Assembly (NCBI GenBank): GCA_023229385.1
Contig: JALNZI010000004.1
Span: forward strand, 1-64,000
Source: Candidatus Omnitrophota bacterium
GTDB taxonomy: Bacteria; Omnitrophota; Gorgyraeia; Gygaellales; Profunditerraquicolaceae
DNA length: 64,000 nucleotides
Direction of reading: 5' to 3'
Part shown: one piece after another, positions 51,141-58,413 of the stretch
Position numbering within the stretch: position 1 is the first letter of the stretch
Layout: each line of letters begins with the position of its first letter
Translations under genes and position numbers: made by a program
The notes under the pieces: generated by a model
What the model was told of the DNA's origin: nothing
The model's input: only the letters and a program-made list of their open reading frames with translations
The model's database searches: none

Positions 51141-51824
51141 TTAATTTGTTTTGAGATGTAATCGACCATGAAAATCTGGTAAATTGTATTTAGGAGCATC
51201 CGCCATTTTAGTTAAACATTCTTCAACATAATAAGGATATAAATTATTACTATCCACTCCAACATCCATTTGGATATTACTTATTGGATATGTATTATGG
51301 CAATGCCCATGTAAATTAATAGTACCATATTGCGCTCTATTCCAAGTAGCTAATGGATAATGGCATAATACAAACATCATATGATTATGGTGTAAATTAT
51401 ATATATCGTATACTCGATCCCAAACCTTAGAAGATACTATCCCTCTATCATCATGATTTCCCTTAATAAGGGTTAAAGTTTTACCATTTAAACAATTAAC
51501 ATATTCTTCTATCTCTTCAGCTCTGGCTTTAAATCCAATATCCCCTAACAGATAAACTTCATCTGAATTACTTACTTTTGAATTCCATTTTTCTACAATT
51601 TCTTCATTCATTTTAGTAATACGTTCATCAACAATATCTTTACTAATATTTCCTGAATCAATTTCGGCTTTAATAACATCTGTTAAATAATCCATACGAT
51701 CATTTTCAGTTAAAAATATCTTACCCTCAGTTAATTGATTAATATTAATCAAATCATTAAAAAATCCCCTATGAATTGCACATAATTTATGCCCAAAATG
51801 TAAGTCTGAACTTAAAACTACCAT
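51141..51824 (-). CDS. Calcineurin-like metallophosphoesterase, 227 aa
   Basis: SSDLHFGH at the N-terminus, LLGDIGF, LIKGNHDDRG, LCHYPLATWN and INLHGHCHNT are the five metal-binding blocks. The GHCH ending and a ~50-residue helical insert after block I resemble phage phosphoesterases of the YfcE-like group. Substrate unknown. GGAGA precedes the ATG. Confidence 0.85.
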   Translation of the reverse strand: MVVLSSDLHFGHKLCAIHRGFFNDLININQLTEGKIFLTENDRMDYLTDVIKAEIDSGNISKDIVDERITKMNEEIVEKWNSKVSNSDEVYLLGDIGFKARAEEIEEYVNCLNGKTLTLIKGNHDDRGIVSSKVWDRVYDIYNLHHNHMMFVLCHYPLATWNRAQYGTINLHGHCHNTYPISNIQMDVGVDSNNLYPYYVEECLTKMADAPKYNLPDFHGRLHLKTN

Positions 51825-51848
51825 ATCTATCTCCTGCTTAAATTATAT

Positions 51849-52078
51849 CTAAAATTTCAAAACTTTATAATTATCATATTTTAATATCTTAGCTTTTATA
51901 AAATCAATATTATTAAGGCCAGCATATCGCCATTCATCTAATTCTTCTTTTGAAAATTTTAAATCCTTATTGCTTTCTTCAATAAATACGATAAATTAAT
52001 TAAATGAATAGAACTAATTATATCATCTAAATGTTTGCTTGCGGTACGTGTTTTATTATTAAATTCATAATATCTCAT
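51849..52078 (-). pseudogene. Frameshifted small gene
   Basis: The frame from ATG 52078 (MRYYEFNNKTRTASKHLDD) stops at 51959, but the reading frame shifted by -1 near 51985 continues as IVFIEESNKDLKFSKEELDE to a TAG at 51849. Together they make a ~75-residue protein whose second half looks coding. Either a broken gene, a programmed frameshift or a sequence error. Function unknown. Confidence 0.5.
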
Positions 52079-52486
52079 TTAAAGCCCTTTCAATATTCCC
52101 TTATTTTTCTCTCTTAGTACTTCATTGCGTCTTGTTAAATTACGAGCAGTTCCTGATTTTTTCTTATTTGCTCTAACATATGCAATATCATAATCGGATG
52201 CTAAAGTCATTGCGGCATCTCTATCTTCATCACAAGTAAATCCACCTATTGTTTTAAATCCTTCAAGATAATTTCTAGGACTTTCAAACATATGGTAAAC
52301 AGTAACATCGGTTTGATTTCTGGCTTTTAAATATTCTTGAGCCATAATATCTACTCCATAATAATCACCAACTACAAATGCAGCATCATTTGAAATAGCC
52401 ATTTCTATAATTGGAACATATATTTCAGCGAATTCATCTTCAGTAATATCTCTATGTCCTGAAATGAATGCAATTTCTTTTTTCAT
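52079..52486 (-). CDS. SLOG-like Rossmann-fold protein, 135 aa
   Basis: FISGHRDITEDEF, VVGDYYGVDIMAQEYL and ASDYDIAYVRANKKKSGT follow the layout of SLOG/YspA-like nucleotide-sensor domains (GHR start, GxGxD loop, SGT near the end). Such domains bind nucleotide signals in stress and anti-phage systems. Here it stands alone, next to a MazG-like gene, and its role is unknown. Confidence 0.65.
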   Translation of the reverse strand: MKKEIAFISGHRDITEDEFAEIYVPIIEMAISNDAAFVVGDYYGVDIMAQEYLKARNQTDVTVYHMFESPRNYLEGFKTIGGFTCDEDRDAAMTLASDYDIAYVRANKKKSGTARNLTRRNEVLREKNKGILKGL

Positions 52487-52487
52487 A

Positions 52488-52775
52488 TTAAATCTCGATC
52501 TTATCTATTTGATTTTTGAATTTATCCCACTGCTGAATATTAATTTTATCATAATCTTCATCCTTAATCATATAAGCAGCCCTAAGAGCTTTAAGCATCA
52601 TATTAACATCTACTATTTCAACAATTAAATCCTCAATAGTATTTCTTCCTCTTTTATAATGATTAATTGCAGTTAATAGCTCACCAACTTCTTCATGAAA
52701 TTGATCAACTTGTCCCTGCAATCCTAATAAATTTATAGACTTATTAATTACTTCTTGCTGTTCGGCATCAGTCAT
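52488..52775 (-). CDS. MazG-like NTP pyrophosphohydrolase, 95 aa
   Basis: FHEEVGELLTAINHY and LIVEIVDVNMML give the ExxE...ExxD metal-binding pattern of the all-alpha NTP pyrophosphatase (MazG/dUTPase-2) fold. Phage MazG-like proteins hydrolyse dNTPs or alarmones. GGAGA precedes the ATG; one base separates it from the SLOG-like gene. Confidence 0.75.
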   Translation of the reverse strand: MTDAEQQEVINKSINLLGLQGQVDQFHEEVGELLTAINHYKRGRNTIEDLIVEIVDVNMMLKALRAAYMIKDEDYDKINIQQWDKFKNQIDKIEI

Positions 52776-52795
52776 TATTTCTCCTAGATTAAGAA

Positions 52796-52879
52796 AGACG
52801 TGGATAGGATTCGGACCTACAATGAGCTTTCGCTAAGGGATTTGCAATCCCTCCCCTTCAACCATTCGAGCACCACGTC
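52796..52879 (-). tRNA. tRNA-Cys (GCA) with a long variable arm
   Basis: Acceptor GACGTGG/CCACGTC, T-loop TCCGAAT, anticodon stem AGGGA/TCCCT with loop TTGCAAA, so anticodon GCA, and U73, a Cys identity base. The D-arm has only three pairs and the variable region is 15 bases with a stem (AGC/GCT), features of class II tRNAs such as Ser. So this is a Cys-type anticodon and discriminator on a Ser-like body. Confidence 0.85.
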
Positions 52880-52887
52880 AATTAAAA

Positions 52888-52975
52888 CGGAAGTTGAGGG
52901 AGTCGAACCCCCGCTGGCTATTAACCAGAATGCTTTAGCAAAGCATCACGACAAACCGACATTCGACTAACTTCC
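52888..52975 (-). tRNA. tRNA-Ser (GCT)
   Basis: Acceptor GGAAGTT/AACTTCC, loop TTGCTAA with anticodon GCT, a long variable arm (GGTTAATAGCC), T-loop TTCGACT and G73: a normal class II tRNA-Ser, nine bases from the tRNA-Cys. Confidence 0.92.
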
Positions 52976-52986
52976 AACACTATTAT

Positions 52987-53175
52987 TTATAGATGCTTAA
53001 TATTAGGATATTCTTTAAATTCTACTAGATTATGCTCTACTCTAGATATTACGTCATTAAGTTCAAATATTGTTTCAGTAATAGTTCCCTCAGACTTTAA
53101 TAATAAATTATTTCTAGCTTTATATAATAATTCTTTAGTTTCATTTAATAAATTAATTTGATCATCTCTTAGCAT
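52987..53175 (-). CDS. Small helical protein, 62 aa
   Basis: Predicted coiled-coil-like helix through most of its length (LLNETKELLYKARNNLLLK). An AT-rich -10-like box lies at the leaderless position before the ATG. No family recognised. Confidence 0.5.
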   Translation of the reverse strand: MLRDDQINLLNETKELLYKARNNLLLKSEGTITETIFELNDVISRVEHNLVEFKEYPNIKHL

Positions 53176-53215
53176 AGATAATATATAATAAAATTTAAAT
53201 CTTATATAAAATCTG

Positions 53216-53962
53216 TTATTTTGAATAGAGTTCTTCTATTTCCTGTTTTAGCTCAAAACTATAGCAATTATATTTTTTTAAAATAGTATCTAAATTTCTC
53301 TCAACATCTCTTATTTCTAGATCTTTAGGCGCTAATATTTTAAATTCAGTTTTCAATGAGTTATATAATTTACGATATCTTGCATCCAATTTTTCCCATA
53401 AAATATCAGTATCATATTGCTTACCTAATTCAACTATTTCACACCAAATCCAATTACTATTAGAATAACTCACTATTTTATCATATGTGGCAATTTGAAT
53501 ACCATAATCTAATATTCTCAATGAATGGAATATTGATTTCATTCCAGCTTTTTTATCATAGTCACCAGATATTATTAACTTCTTTTTAGCTTTAACATAA
53601 GAATTGCTACTAATAGTTGAAATAGATTCTCTTAATTTATTTTTATTCAATATGAAATGTTTAATAAGCTCATTTTCGCTTTTCCACATATTATTTGATG
53701 AATTAAATATACATTCTAAAGCCATAATATCATGATTTATTATTTTATAAGTGAATTCAGCATCTGAATATACTTGATAATGATAATTACCTATATTAAT
53801 TTTAGCTAAAGGTTTATCCACACCAATGGTAACACCTTCTTTTAATACAATTACATAATCATAATCAGAATCATCTGTATTTGTTCCATACACTCTTGAA
53901 CCAAATAAATAAACATTCTGGCATACATCTAATATATGCTGTTCTAATCCAAATGGAATCAT
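53216..53962 (-). CDS. Nucleotidyltransferase, 248 aa
   Basis: VYLFGSRVYGTNTDDSDYDYVIVL (residues ~17-40) is the GSxxxG...SDxD signature of the minimal nucleotidyltransferase (predicted nucleotidyltransferase, YbeB/RlsB-like) group. The C-terminal ~150 residues are helical and may bind RNA. Phage members of this size often lie next to tRNA genes, as here. AAAGGATGA precedes the ATG. Confidence 0.8.
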   Translation of the reverse strand: MIPFGLEQHILDVCQNVYLFGSRVYGTNTDDSDYDYVIVLKEGVTIGVDKPLAKINIGNYHYQVYSDAEFTYKIINHDIMALECIFNSSNNMWKSENELIKHFILNKNKLRESISTISSNSYVKAKKKLIISGDYDKKAGMKSIFHSLRILDYGIQIATYDKIVSYSNSNWIWCEIVELGKQYDTDILWEKLDARYRKLYNSLKTEFKILAPKDLEIRDVERNLDTILKKYNCYSFELKQEIEELYSK

Positions 53963-54074
53963 TTTTTCATCATCCTTTCCTAGCTTAAATAGCTGATTAC
54001 GATTTTCTCATAATTGGTATTTTCATATCAATTATCGGCCTGTTATCGCTGGAAGCCTACTAAATCAGACTAAA

Positions 54075-54584
54075 TGCCCAAAGAGGTACTTGAACCGTTC
54101 TAATGAAAGTATGCAAAGTTAGGCAAGCCTAATTCTACTCTTTCAATTTCTTGCTTCAACGACTAGCACAGTTTGGCTTTCGCCAAACTGTAACCTCCAG
54201 TCTCCACAAGCGTCAGGTTCCGCCTAGACGAAACCGGATTCCGGGGGAACTCCCCGTATCCTGCATTGTTTTTCAAATGCTATGTTACATCTCTGTAACG
54301 GATTTGCCCTTTCAGGCAGATGCTAGTCCGAAAACTAGACTTTTTTAGATGTTGAATCGTCAAACAAATTAATGTTTGATTTGGTGGTCTTGCGACCACC
54401 TCTTCATCTAATATTAAGTATAACAAATCTTTTTGAAAAATTTTAATCTTTCAAAAAAAAATATATGCTTTTACTTAAATTTGATTAGCTTTGCATACAT
54501 TTATTGATGTGGCTACCTACCCTCACGGTCTTACGACCAATAGATCTTGAATCTATCGTGCCTACCAAATTCCACCATTTGGGC
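54075..54584 (-). tRNA. tRNA-Leu (CAA) interrupted in the T-loop by a group I intron
   Basis: 5' exon 54519-54584: acceptor GCCCAAA, Leu-type D-arm TGGTGGAATTTGG, anticodon stem ATAGA/TCTAT with loop TTCAAGA (CAA), a long variable arm (GGTCGTAAGACC), and the T-stem up to AGGGT. 3' exon 54075-54094: loop TTCAAGT, T-stem ACCTC, acceptor TTTGGGC, A73. The exons complete a class II tRNA-Leu once 54095-54518 is removed. Confidence 0.85.
54095..54518 (-). mobile_element. Group I intron (copy 1), no ORF, in tRNA-Leu
   Basis: The core order of a group I intron can be traced on the minus strand: P3 TGTAAC with GTTACA; P4 GGAT/ATCC; P5 CGGGG/CCCCG; P6 GGTT/AACC; P7 GACT/AGTC inside GGAGACTGG and GTGCTAGTCG; P8 AGTTTGGCGAAAGCCAAACT; then P9-type hairpins. 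The 5' splice site follows a T that can pair with G in GCC, and the intron ends in G. A near-identical copy is at 60616-61018. About 424 bases. Confidence 0.82.
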
Positions 54585-54587
54585 TAA

Positions 54588-55019
54588 TTATTTCTCAATA
54601 CATATACTTTTTCTAGCAATTTCAACCGTAGGTAAAATAATTTCCCAATCTTTCTTAATAAAACCTGCTTTATCTTCAAGTATAATATTAAAATAAAATT
54701 TCTTGCTAAAATCGCCTGTTTCAGTGTTACTAACTAATGGATTTTCATTAAAATAATCAAAATTAACTCCGTATTTTGCAAAATTCTTAATATATGCATC
54801 ATATGAAGCTGGATAACATGATGAAAACAATATTAATACTGTTTCAGGATATTTTTTAAGATCTTTCAAAGTAACCATTGCTTCATCAATAACATCTGGC
54901 ATATTATTTTTATAATTACTATCCGCAATAGTATTATGAATATCAATTGCCCAATATATTTTATTCCAACCTCTATTATGAGCTTCATTATAAGCCGCAA
55001 ATATCGCATCACTTATCAT
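54588..55019 (-). CDS. HAD-like protein, 143 aa
   Basis: YWAIDIHNTIADS at ~24-36 resembles HAD motif I (DxHNT instead of DxDGT), LILFSSC motif II and FNIILEDKAG motif IV. This is the third HAD-like gene in the window. GAAGGAG precedes the ATG. Its 3' end lies four bases from the tRNA-Leu 5' end. Substrate unknown. Confidence 0.6.
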   Translation of the reverse strand: MISDAIFAAYNEAHNRGWNKIYWAIDIHNTIADSNYKNNMPDVIDEAMVTLKDLKKYPETVLILFSSCYPASYDAYIKNFAKYGVNFDYFNENPLVSNTETGDFSKKFYFNIILEDKAGFIKKDWEIILPTVEIARKSICIEK

Positions 55020-55051
55020 TATAAGCTCCTTCTAAAAAAATATAATAAAAA

Positions 55052-55405
55052 TTAATCAAGCTGTATTTTAGTATCTATTGCATGAGTTACCTCAATTGTC
55101 AATGGGGCATAAGATCCATTAAAATAAAATGTGAATGAATTATTATGAGGCTTAACATCATAAAACTTTTTACTAATAATCAATTTACCTAAATTATTAA
55201 AAGGATGCTCACTATTTTTAGCAATTTGTTCAATACCTGTCTTTAATGCTAATTCTTGACATTTTGATAATTCTACATATGTTTTAATTTTATTAATAAA
55301 TGATGAATTTATTTTATGCTTATTATAGATAAATTGACTTAAAATAGTAATTGCTGCACCTATCCCCAGAAATAAACTTGATTTAATCACCTTATTTTTT
55401 GACAT
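55052..55405 (-). CDS. Membrane-anchored protein, 117 aa
   Basis: Residues ~10-26 (SLFLGIGAAITILSQFI) form one membrane helix; the rest is soluble and beta-rich. TATAAT lies six bases before the ATG with no ribosome binding site. No family recognised. Confidence 0.6.
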   Translation of the reverse strand: MSKNKVIKSSLFLGIGAAITILSQFIYNKHKINSSFINKIKTYVELSKCQELALKTGIEQIAKNSEHPFNNLGKLIISKKFYDVKPHNNSFTFYFNGSYAPLTIEVTHAIDTKIQLD

Positions 55406-55411
55406 ATAATA

Positions 55412-55417
55412 ATTATA
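55412..55417 (-). promoter_or_regulatory. -10 box six bases before ATG (TATAAT)
   Basis: TTTTTTGTTATAAT, six bases, ATG at 55405 on the minus strand; it directly follows the terminator of the gene upstream. Confidence 0.55.
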
Positions 55418-55426
55418 ACAAAAAAA

Positions 55427-55447
55427 ATCCCTCCAATTTGGAGGGAT
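55427..55447 (-). terminator. Terminator of the YqeY-like gene
   Basis: TCCCTCC and GGAGGGA stem followed on the minus strand by eight T residues. Confidence 0.88.
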
Positions 55448-55451
55448 TTAA

Positions 55452-55898
55452 TTACCCAAGCAGTTCTTTTAATATTCGCTGAATTTCTTTGCCATCAGCT
55501 AGTCCTTTTAGCTTTGGAACTATTACTTTCATAACCTTTCCAAAATCTGCTTGGGTTTTAGCACCAACATCAACTATAGCTTGTTTTATCTCCGTAGTTA
55601 ATTGCTCTACGGTAAGCTGAGTTGGTAGATATTTTTTAAATAAATTAACCTGAAATAATTCAGTTTTTGCTAAATCTTCTCTTAATCCCTTAGCAAATTG
55701 ATCGGCTGAATCAATTCCCTGCTTAACTGCCTTAGTAACCGCAGTTAATACTTCTTCATCATTTGGAATTTTCTTTCCAACCTGAATTGCTACATTTTTA
55801 GCACTTGCATCTAATGTCCTCAATGCTGTTAAAATTTCAGGCTGTTTTTCTTTCATTGCTGTAACAATGTCAGCCTTAAGTTTTTCATACAAGCTCAT
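55452..55898 (-). CDS. GatB/YqeY-domain protein, 148 aa
   Basis: The whole protein matches YqeY: LKADIVTAMKEKQPE start, ALRTLDASAKN, and the end KVMKVIVPKLKGLADGKEI followed by the usual KxLL. YqeY is related to the tail domain of GatB, which binds tRNA in the amidotransferase; free YqeY proteins are thought to touch tRNA or aminoacylation. Carrying it beside a large tRNA set is suggestive. AAGGAAA precedes the ATG. Confidence 0.88.
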   Translation of the reverse strand: MSLYEKLKADIVTAMKEKQPEILTALRTLDASAKNVAIQVGKKIPNDEEVLTAVTKAVKQGIDSADQFAKGLREDLAKTELFQVNLFKKYLPTQLTVEQLTTEIKQAIVDVGAKTQADFGKVMKVIVPKLKGLADGKEIQRILKELLG

Positions 55899-55919
55899 CA
55901 GTATTTCCTTTGGTTAGTT

Positions 55920-56093
55920 TTAATTCCACTCAAACCAATTATCTCTTTTATATATTCGGCCTTGCCTAACTCTTTTATTAAAATATCTTTTCCAAAATTT
56001 TGAAGAAGGTCTTACGTAACCTTGTGGATATAATTTTCTAAAATCACCATGACATTTGTTTCTTGTACCTAATTTTACTTTTTCATCTACCAT
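55920..56093 (-). CDS. Small basic protein, 57 aa
   Basis: ATG at 56093 to TAA at 55920. Very basic and aromatic (SSKFWKRYFNKRVRQGRIYKRDNW); likely binds nucleic acid. It starts three bases after the stop of the gene upstream. No family recognised. Confidence 0.55.
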   Translation of the reverse strand: MVDEKVKLGTRNKCHGDFRKLYPQGYVRPSSKFWKRYFNKRVRQGRIYKRDNWFEWN

Positions 56094-56096
56094 ATG

Positions 56097-56396
56097 TTAA
56101 GAGCCACACATAGAAACAATAGCATCATTATATCCCCAACGATTTTTAATAGCATAATAAGAATCCCCTCTAACTTCAATTACACATTCACTATATAATA
56201 CTTTATTTAAATATGTATGTGATTCTCTAATTAATTTGGCTTGGCGCTTTTTAAATTCTTCATCATCTATATCATCATAATTAGGAATACGTGAACAAAA
56301 TAATGTAGTAACCAGATTGCCTGAGAAATTCCTACAATATGTAACATCTATTACTTCAACTATTACATCAGTTATTGAATTTATTAGAAATTTCAT
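56097..56396 (-). CDS. Unknown protein, 99 aa
   Basis: AAAGGAG precedes the ATG. Small alpha/beta protein beginning with a beta hairpin (ITDVIVEVIDVTYC). No family recognised. First protein gene left of the tRNA cluster. Confidence 0.58.
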   Translation of the reverse strand: MKFLINSITDVIVEVIDVTYCRNFSGNLVTTLFCSRIPNYDDIDDEEFKKRQAKLIRESHTYLNKVLYSECVIEVRGDSYYAIKNRWGYNDAIVSMCGS

Positions 56397-56413
56397 TTAT
56401 ATACTCCTTTTTA

Positions 56414-56486
56414 AGCCGGCTAAGGGAATCGAACCCCCGTCCCCTGAGTACAAAACAGGGATAATAATCCACTATACTAAACCGGC
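56414..56486 (-). tRNA. tRNA, probably Thr (TGT)
   Basis: Acceptor GCCGGTT/AGCCGGC, T-arm GGGGG/CCCTT-type with TTCGATT, U73. The anticodon stem CCCTG/CAGGG leaves a nine-base gap; with a T-T mismatch the seven-base loop is TTTGTAC and the anticodon TGT (Thr). Reading TTG (Gln) is possible but gives a worse stem. Confidence 0.7.
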
Positions 56487-56500
56487 AAATTAACTATTTA

Positions 56501-56562
56501 ATGGGCCTGGAGGTTATAACTCCATCAAATCCCATACGGGACAGCCCACGCTGCGAAACCCA
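56501..56562 (-). ncRNA. tRNA-like element, shortened (62 nt)
   Basis: Acceptor-like TGGGTTT/AGGCCCA, a D-like arm CAGC/GCTG with loop GTGG, a four-bp TCCC/GGGA arm with a four-base loop in the anticodon position, and a T-like arm TGGAG/CTCCA with loop TTATAAC. No seven-base anticodon loop exists. It is either a decayed tRNA or an RNA that mimics one. Confidence 0.4.
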
Positions 56563-56577
56563 CTAAATAGCTAATAT

Positions 56578-56703
56578 TTAAAGAAATGAGACTTGAACTT
56601 ATATGCCATAGGATGATCAATATCCCCAGCTTCGGTATTAGGTTTTATGATAATTGTCTATCTCCCTAATTGCCAATGTGTCTACCAATTCCACCAGTCT
56701 CTA
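56578..56703 (-). ncRNA. tRNA-Leu-like gene with an insertion in the anticodon arm (126 nt)
   Basis: Ends pair as an acceptor (TAGAGAC/TTCTTTA, one mismatch), a Leu-type D-arm TGGTGGAATTGG follows the 5' end, and the 3' end is a good T-arm (TTCAAGT, CTCAT) and A73. Between them a six-bp stem ATTAGG/CCTAAT encloses a 22-base loop with an inner GATA/TATC hairpin. No clear anticodon can be read. Interrupted or decayed tRNA-Leu. Confidence 0.45.
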
Positions 56704-56734
56704 AACTCTGAATCTTAGGTATCTTTTCAGATTA

Positions 56735-56930
56735 ATTCATCCAGATTGTTGAATTTATTGCCCAAACCTAGCTAGCTAAACTAGTAAATTCAATTAACTC
56801 TTCAGTCATAGTCATATGGTAAACCATAGACTTGTCCCGAATTAGAAGCTACTCTAATTCCCAACGCTGATGATGCCAGAGTATATGGCAGAGGCATTTC
56901 TCCAGTCTCTAATTTCTTAGATAACCTTAA
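56735..56930 (-). ncRNA. Densely structured region with a 15-codon frame
   Basis: Strong hairpins on the minus strand: 56749-56793 (nine-bp arms TTGAATTTA type), 56815-56828 (TATGG/CCATA), 56839-56860 (eight-bp, GAATTAGA) and 56873-56897 (ATGCC/GGCAT). Between the first two, 56768-56815 encodes a short frame starting MTMTEELIEF and ending SLAS. No gene or tRNA accounts for this stretch. A structured RNA or remnant of one; role unknown. Confidence 0.4.
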
Positions 56931-56939
56931 ATGCATGAG

Positions 56940-57012
56940 TACACATTATAGGACTTGAACCTATAACCTTTTCCATGTAACGGAATTGCTCTACCAATTG
57001 AGCTAAACGTGC
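56940..57012 (-). tRNA. tRNA-Val (TAC)
   Basis: Acceptor GCACGTT/AATGTGT with two G-U pairs, D-arm TAGCTCAATTGGTAGAGC, anticodon loop GTTACAT (TAC), T-arm ATAGG/CCTAT with TTCAAGT, A73. Confidence 0.9.
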
Positions 57013-57023
57013 AATATTTAATA

Positions 57024-57045
57024 GTTGAAGAGCGGGGGTTGAACC
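57024..57045 (-). tRNA. Orphan 3' tRNA fragment next to an HNH gene
   Basis: Only T-loop TTCAACC, T-stem strand CCCGC and a 3' acceptor strand TCTTCAA are present. No matching 5' half lies near. It directly follows the HNH gene (57085-58020), as does a second fragment at 59118-59137 after a LAGLIDADG gene. It could be the remnant of a tRNA disrupted by the endonuclease gene. Confidence 0.5.
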
Positions 57046-57084
57046 TTAATTTAAAACTTCCTTGAGGATACCTTATCAATATTC

Positions 57085-58020
57085 TCAAGAGATATCATTC
57101 CAACCATTAGAAGATTCGTTAATTATTTTATTTCTAATATTTTTTACTTTTAGAGTAATACCTAATGTATTGCACCTATGCCTAATTGCATTATCGGATA
57201 CTCCATATATTTTACCTACTTTGGTCATAGGCATTTCATTTATTAATTTTTCTAATTCATCCTTTGATATTTCAAATTTTCTTTTTCTGTATATCATTGC
57301 TGCGCATTTTTTACATCTAATCGAATTATTGGTTATTACTTTCCCACAATCTGAACAATAAGTAACTGTTTTACTTAAATTTTTACCAGCAAATGTTTTA
57401 GTTTGACTATGACAATTAGGGCATAAAAATCTCAAATTATTTAATCTATTATCATCATTTATTCCATTTATATGATCAAGCTGTAATACTAATAGCAATC
57501 CATTATGTTCGCCTAAATTACCGCACTTATCACATTTATAATCAATTAAATTATGATGAATAATATATTTCTTAATAGACTTCCTTGCTCTTTTCATTAT
57601 TTCATCAATTGATAATGCATAAATTGATTTAACATCATTAGTTAATTGTATTTTTATTTTTTGATTCTTTTTAAATTGATAATATGAAATATTTAATTCT
57701 TTAGCTATTCTTTTTAAGGTATTAGCATTTCCACCTGCATTATGTAAATAAAATTTATTTAATATTTCTGAAATAGACGAAGAATTATCATAATATTTTT
57801 GAAGAACATCTCTACTAACTAATGATATTCTGCTAGTTCTGCCGCTAAAACGTAATGGTAATTTTCCGTCAAAATATTCAGTAATATATTTTTTAACTAA
57901 CCTATATGATCGGCTATTAACATTATATTCAAGCCCAATTTGTTCAAATAATTTTTTAATATTTTGAGAATTATTAATAACTGCATTAATTTTTTCTTTT
58001 AGTTCATCATTTAATTTCAT
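57085..58020 (-). CDS. HNH homing endonuclease, 311 aa
   Basis: C-terminal half: CDKCGNLGEHNG, LQLDHINGINDDNRLNN and LRFLCPNCHSQT give the two-CxxC zinc site around the HNH (LDHINGxxxDNRxxNLRFLC) motif; followed by another zinc pair (CSDCG, CKKC) and a helix-turn-helix (MTKVGKIYGVSDNAIRHRC). N-terminal ~130 residues are DNA-binding repeats. Free-standing selfish nuclease, sister of the one at 62816-63502. Stop lies 40 bases from a 3' tRNA fragment. Confidence 0.9.
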   Translation of the reverse strand: MKLNDELKEKINAVINNSQNIKKLFEQIGLEYNVNSRSYRLVKKYITEYFDGKLPLRFSGRTSRISLVSRDVLQKYYDNSSSISEILNKFYLHNAGGNANTLKRIAKELNISYYQFKKNQKIKIQLTNDVKSIYALSIDEIMKRARKSIKKYIIHHNLIDYKCDKCGNLGEHNGLLLVLQLDHINGINDDNRLNNLRFLCPNCHSQTKTFAGKNLSKTVTYCSDCGKVITNNSIRCKKCAAMIYRKRKFEISKDELEKLINEMPMTKVGKIYGVSDNAIRHRCNTLGITLKVKNIRNKIINESSNGWNDIS

Positions 58021-58053
58021 ATACTAGTATTTATTTTACTCAAACTTACTAAA

Positions 58054-58125
58054 TTTCCCTTTCTCGACTCGAACGAGAACCATTGGGTCCAAGGCCCAAA
58101 GTGACTGCCATTACACCAAAGGGAA
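58054..58125 (-). tRNA. tRNA-Gln (TTG) with C33
   Basis: Acceptor TTCCCTT/AAGGGAA, D-arm with TAATGGCAG, anticodon stem TTGGG/CCCAA and loop CCTTGGA, so anticodon TTG; T-arm TCTCG/CGAGA with TTCGAGT; A73. Position 33, normally U in every tRNA, is C. Confidence 0.8.
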
Positions 58126-58135
58126 AATAATCTAC

Positions 58136-58300
58136 TTACTTTTTAACAAATTTACGAATAGTATTGTTTCTATCTCTATAATAATCAGAATTATTTTCTA
58201 AAATATCAATAGCTACAGCCACAGGGGTCTTTTTCCAGCCTTCTAATCCATTACGCTTATTCTGCCAATTGATGCGACCTAGTAATGCTGAACCATTCAT
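58136..58300 (-). CDS. Small unknown protein, 54 aa
   Basis: ATG at 58300 to TAA at 58136, between two tRNAs. Basic at both ends (GRINWQNKRNG, RDRNNTIRKFVKK) with an aliphatic middle (VAVAIDIL). No family recognised. Confidence 0.5.
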   Translation of the reverse strand: MNGSALLGRINWQNKRNGLEGWKKTPVAVAIDILENNSDYYRDRNNTIRKFVKK

Positions 58301-58333
58301 TTTATTTTCCTATGTTAATGTTTTCTCAAAGAG

Positions 58334-58408
58334 TGGGTGAGGCCAGACTTGAACTGGCAATTTCTTCCTTATCAGAGAAGTGCTCTAACCAAATTGAACT
58401 ACTCACCC
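58334..58408 (-). tRNA. tRNA-Ile (GAT)
   Basis: Acceptor GGGTGAG/CTCACCC, anticodon stem CTTCT/GGAAG, loop CTGATAA (GAT), T-loop TTCAAGT, A73. Confidence 0.92.
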
Positions 58409-58413
58409 ATTAA

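Noticed and set aside
54151..54348. Plus-strand 65-aa frame, and its twin at 60672-60875
   Set aside because: Both lie inside the group I introns, on the opposite strand, and are open only because the intron copies are conserved as RNA.
54095..54518. Group II intron or transposon as explanation of the duplicated ~400-bp element
   Set aside because: No domain V hairpin, no reverse transcriptase, no terminal inverted repeats; the P3-P8 core of group I is present and exons rebuild a tRNA.
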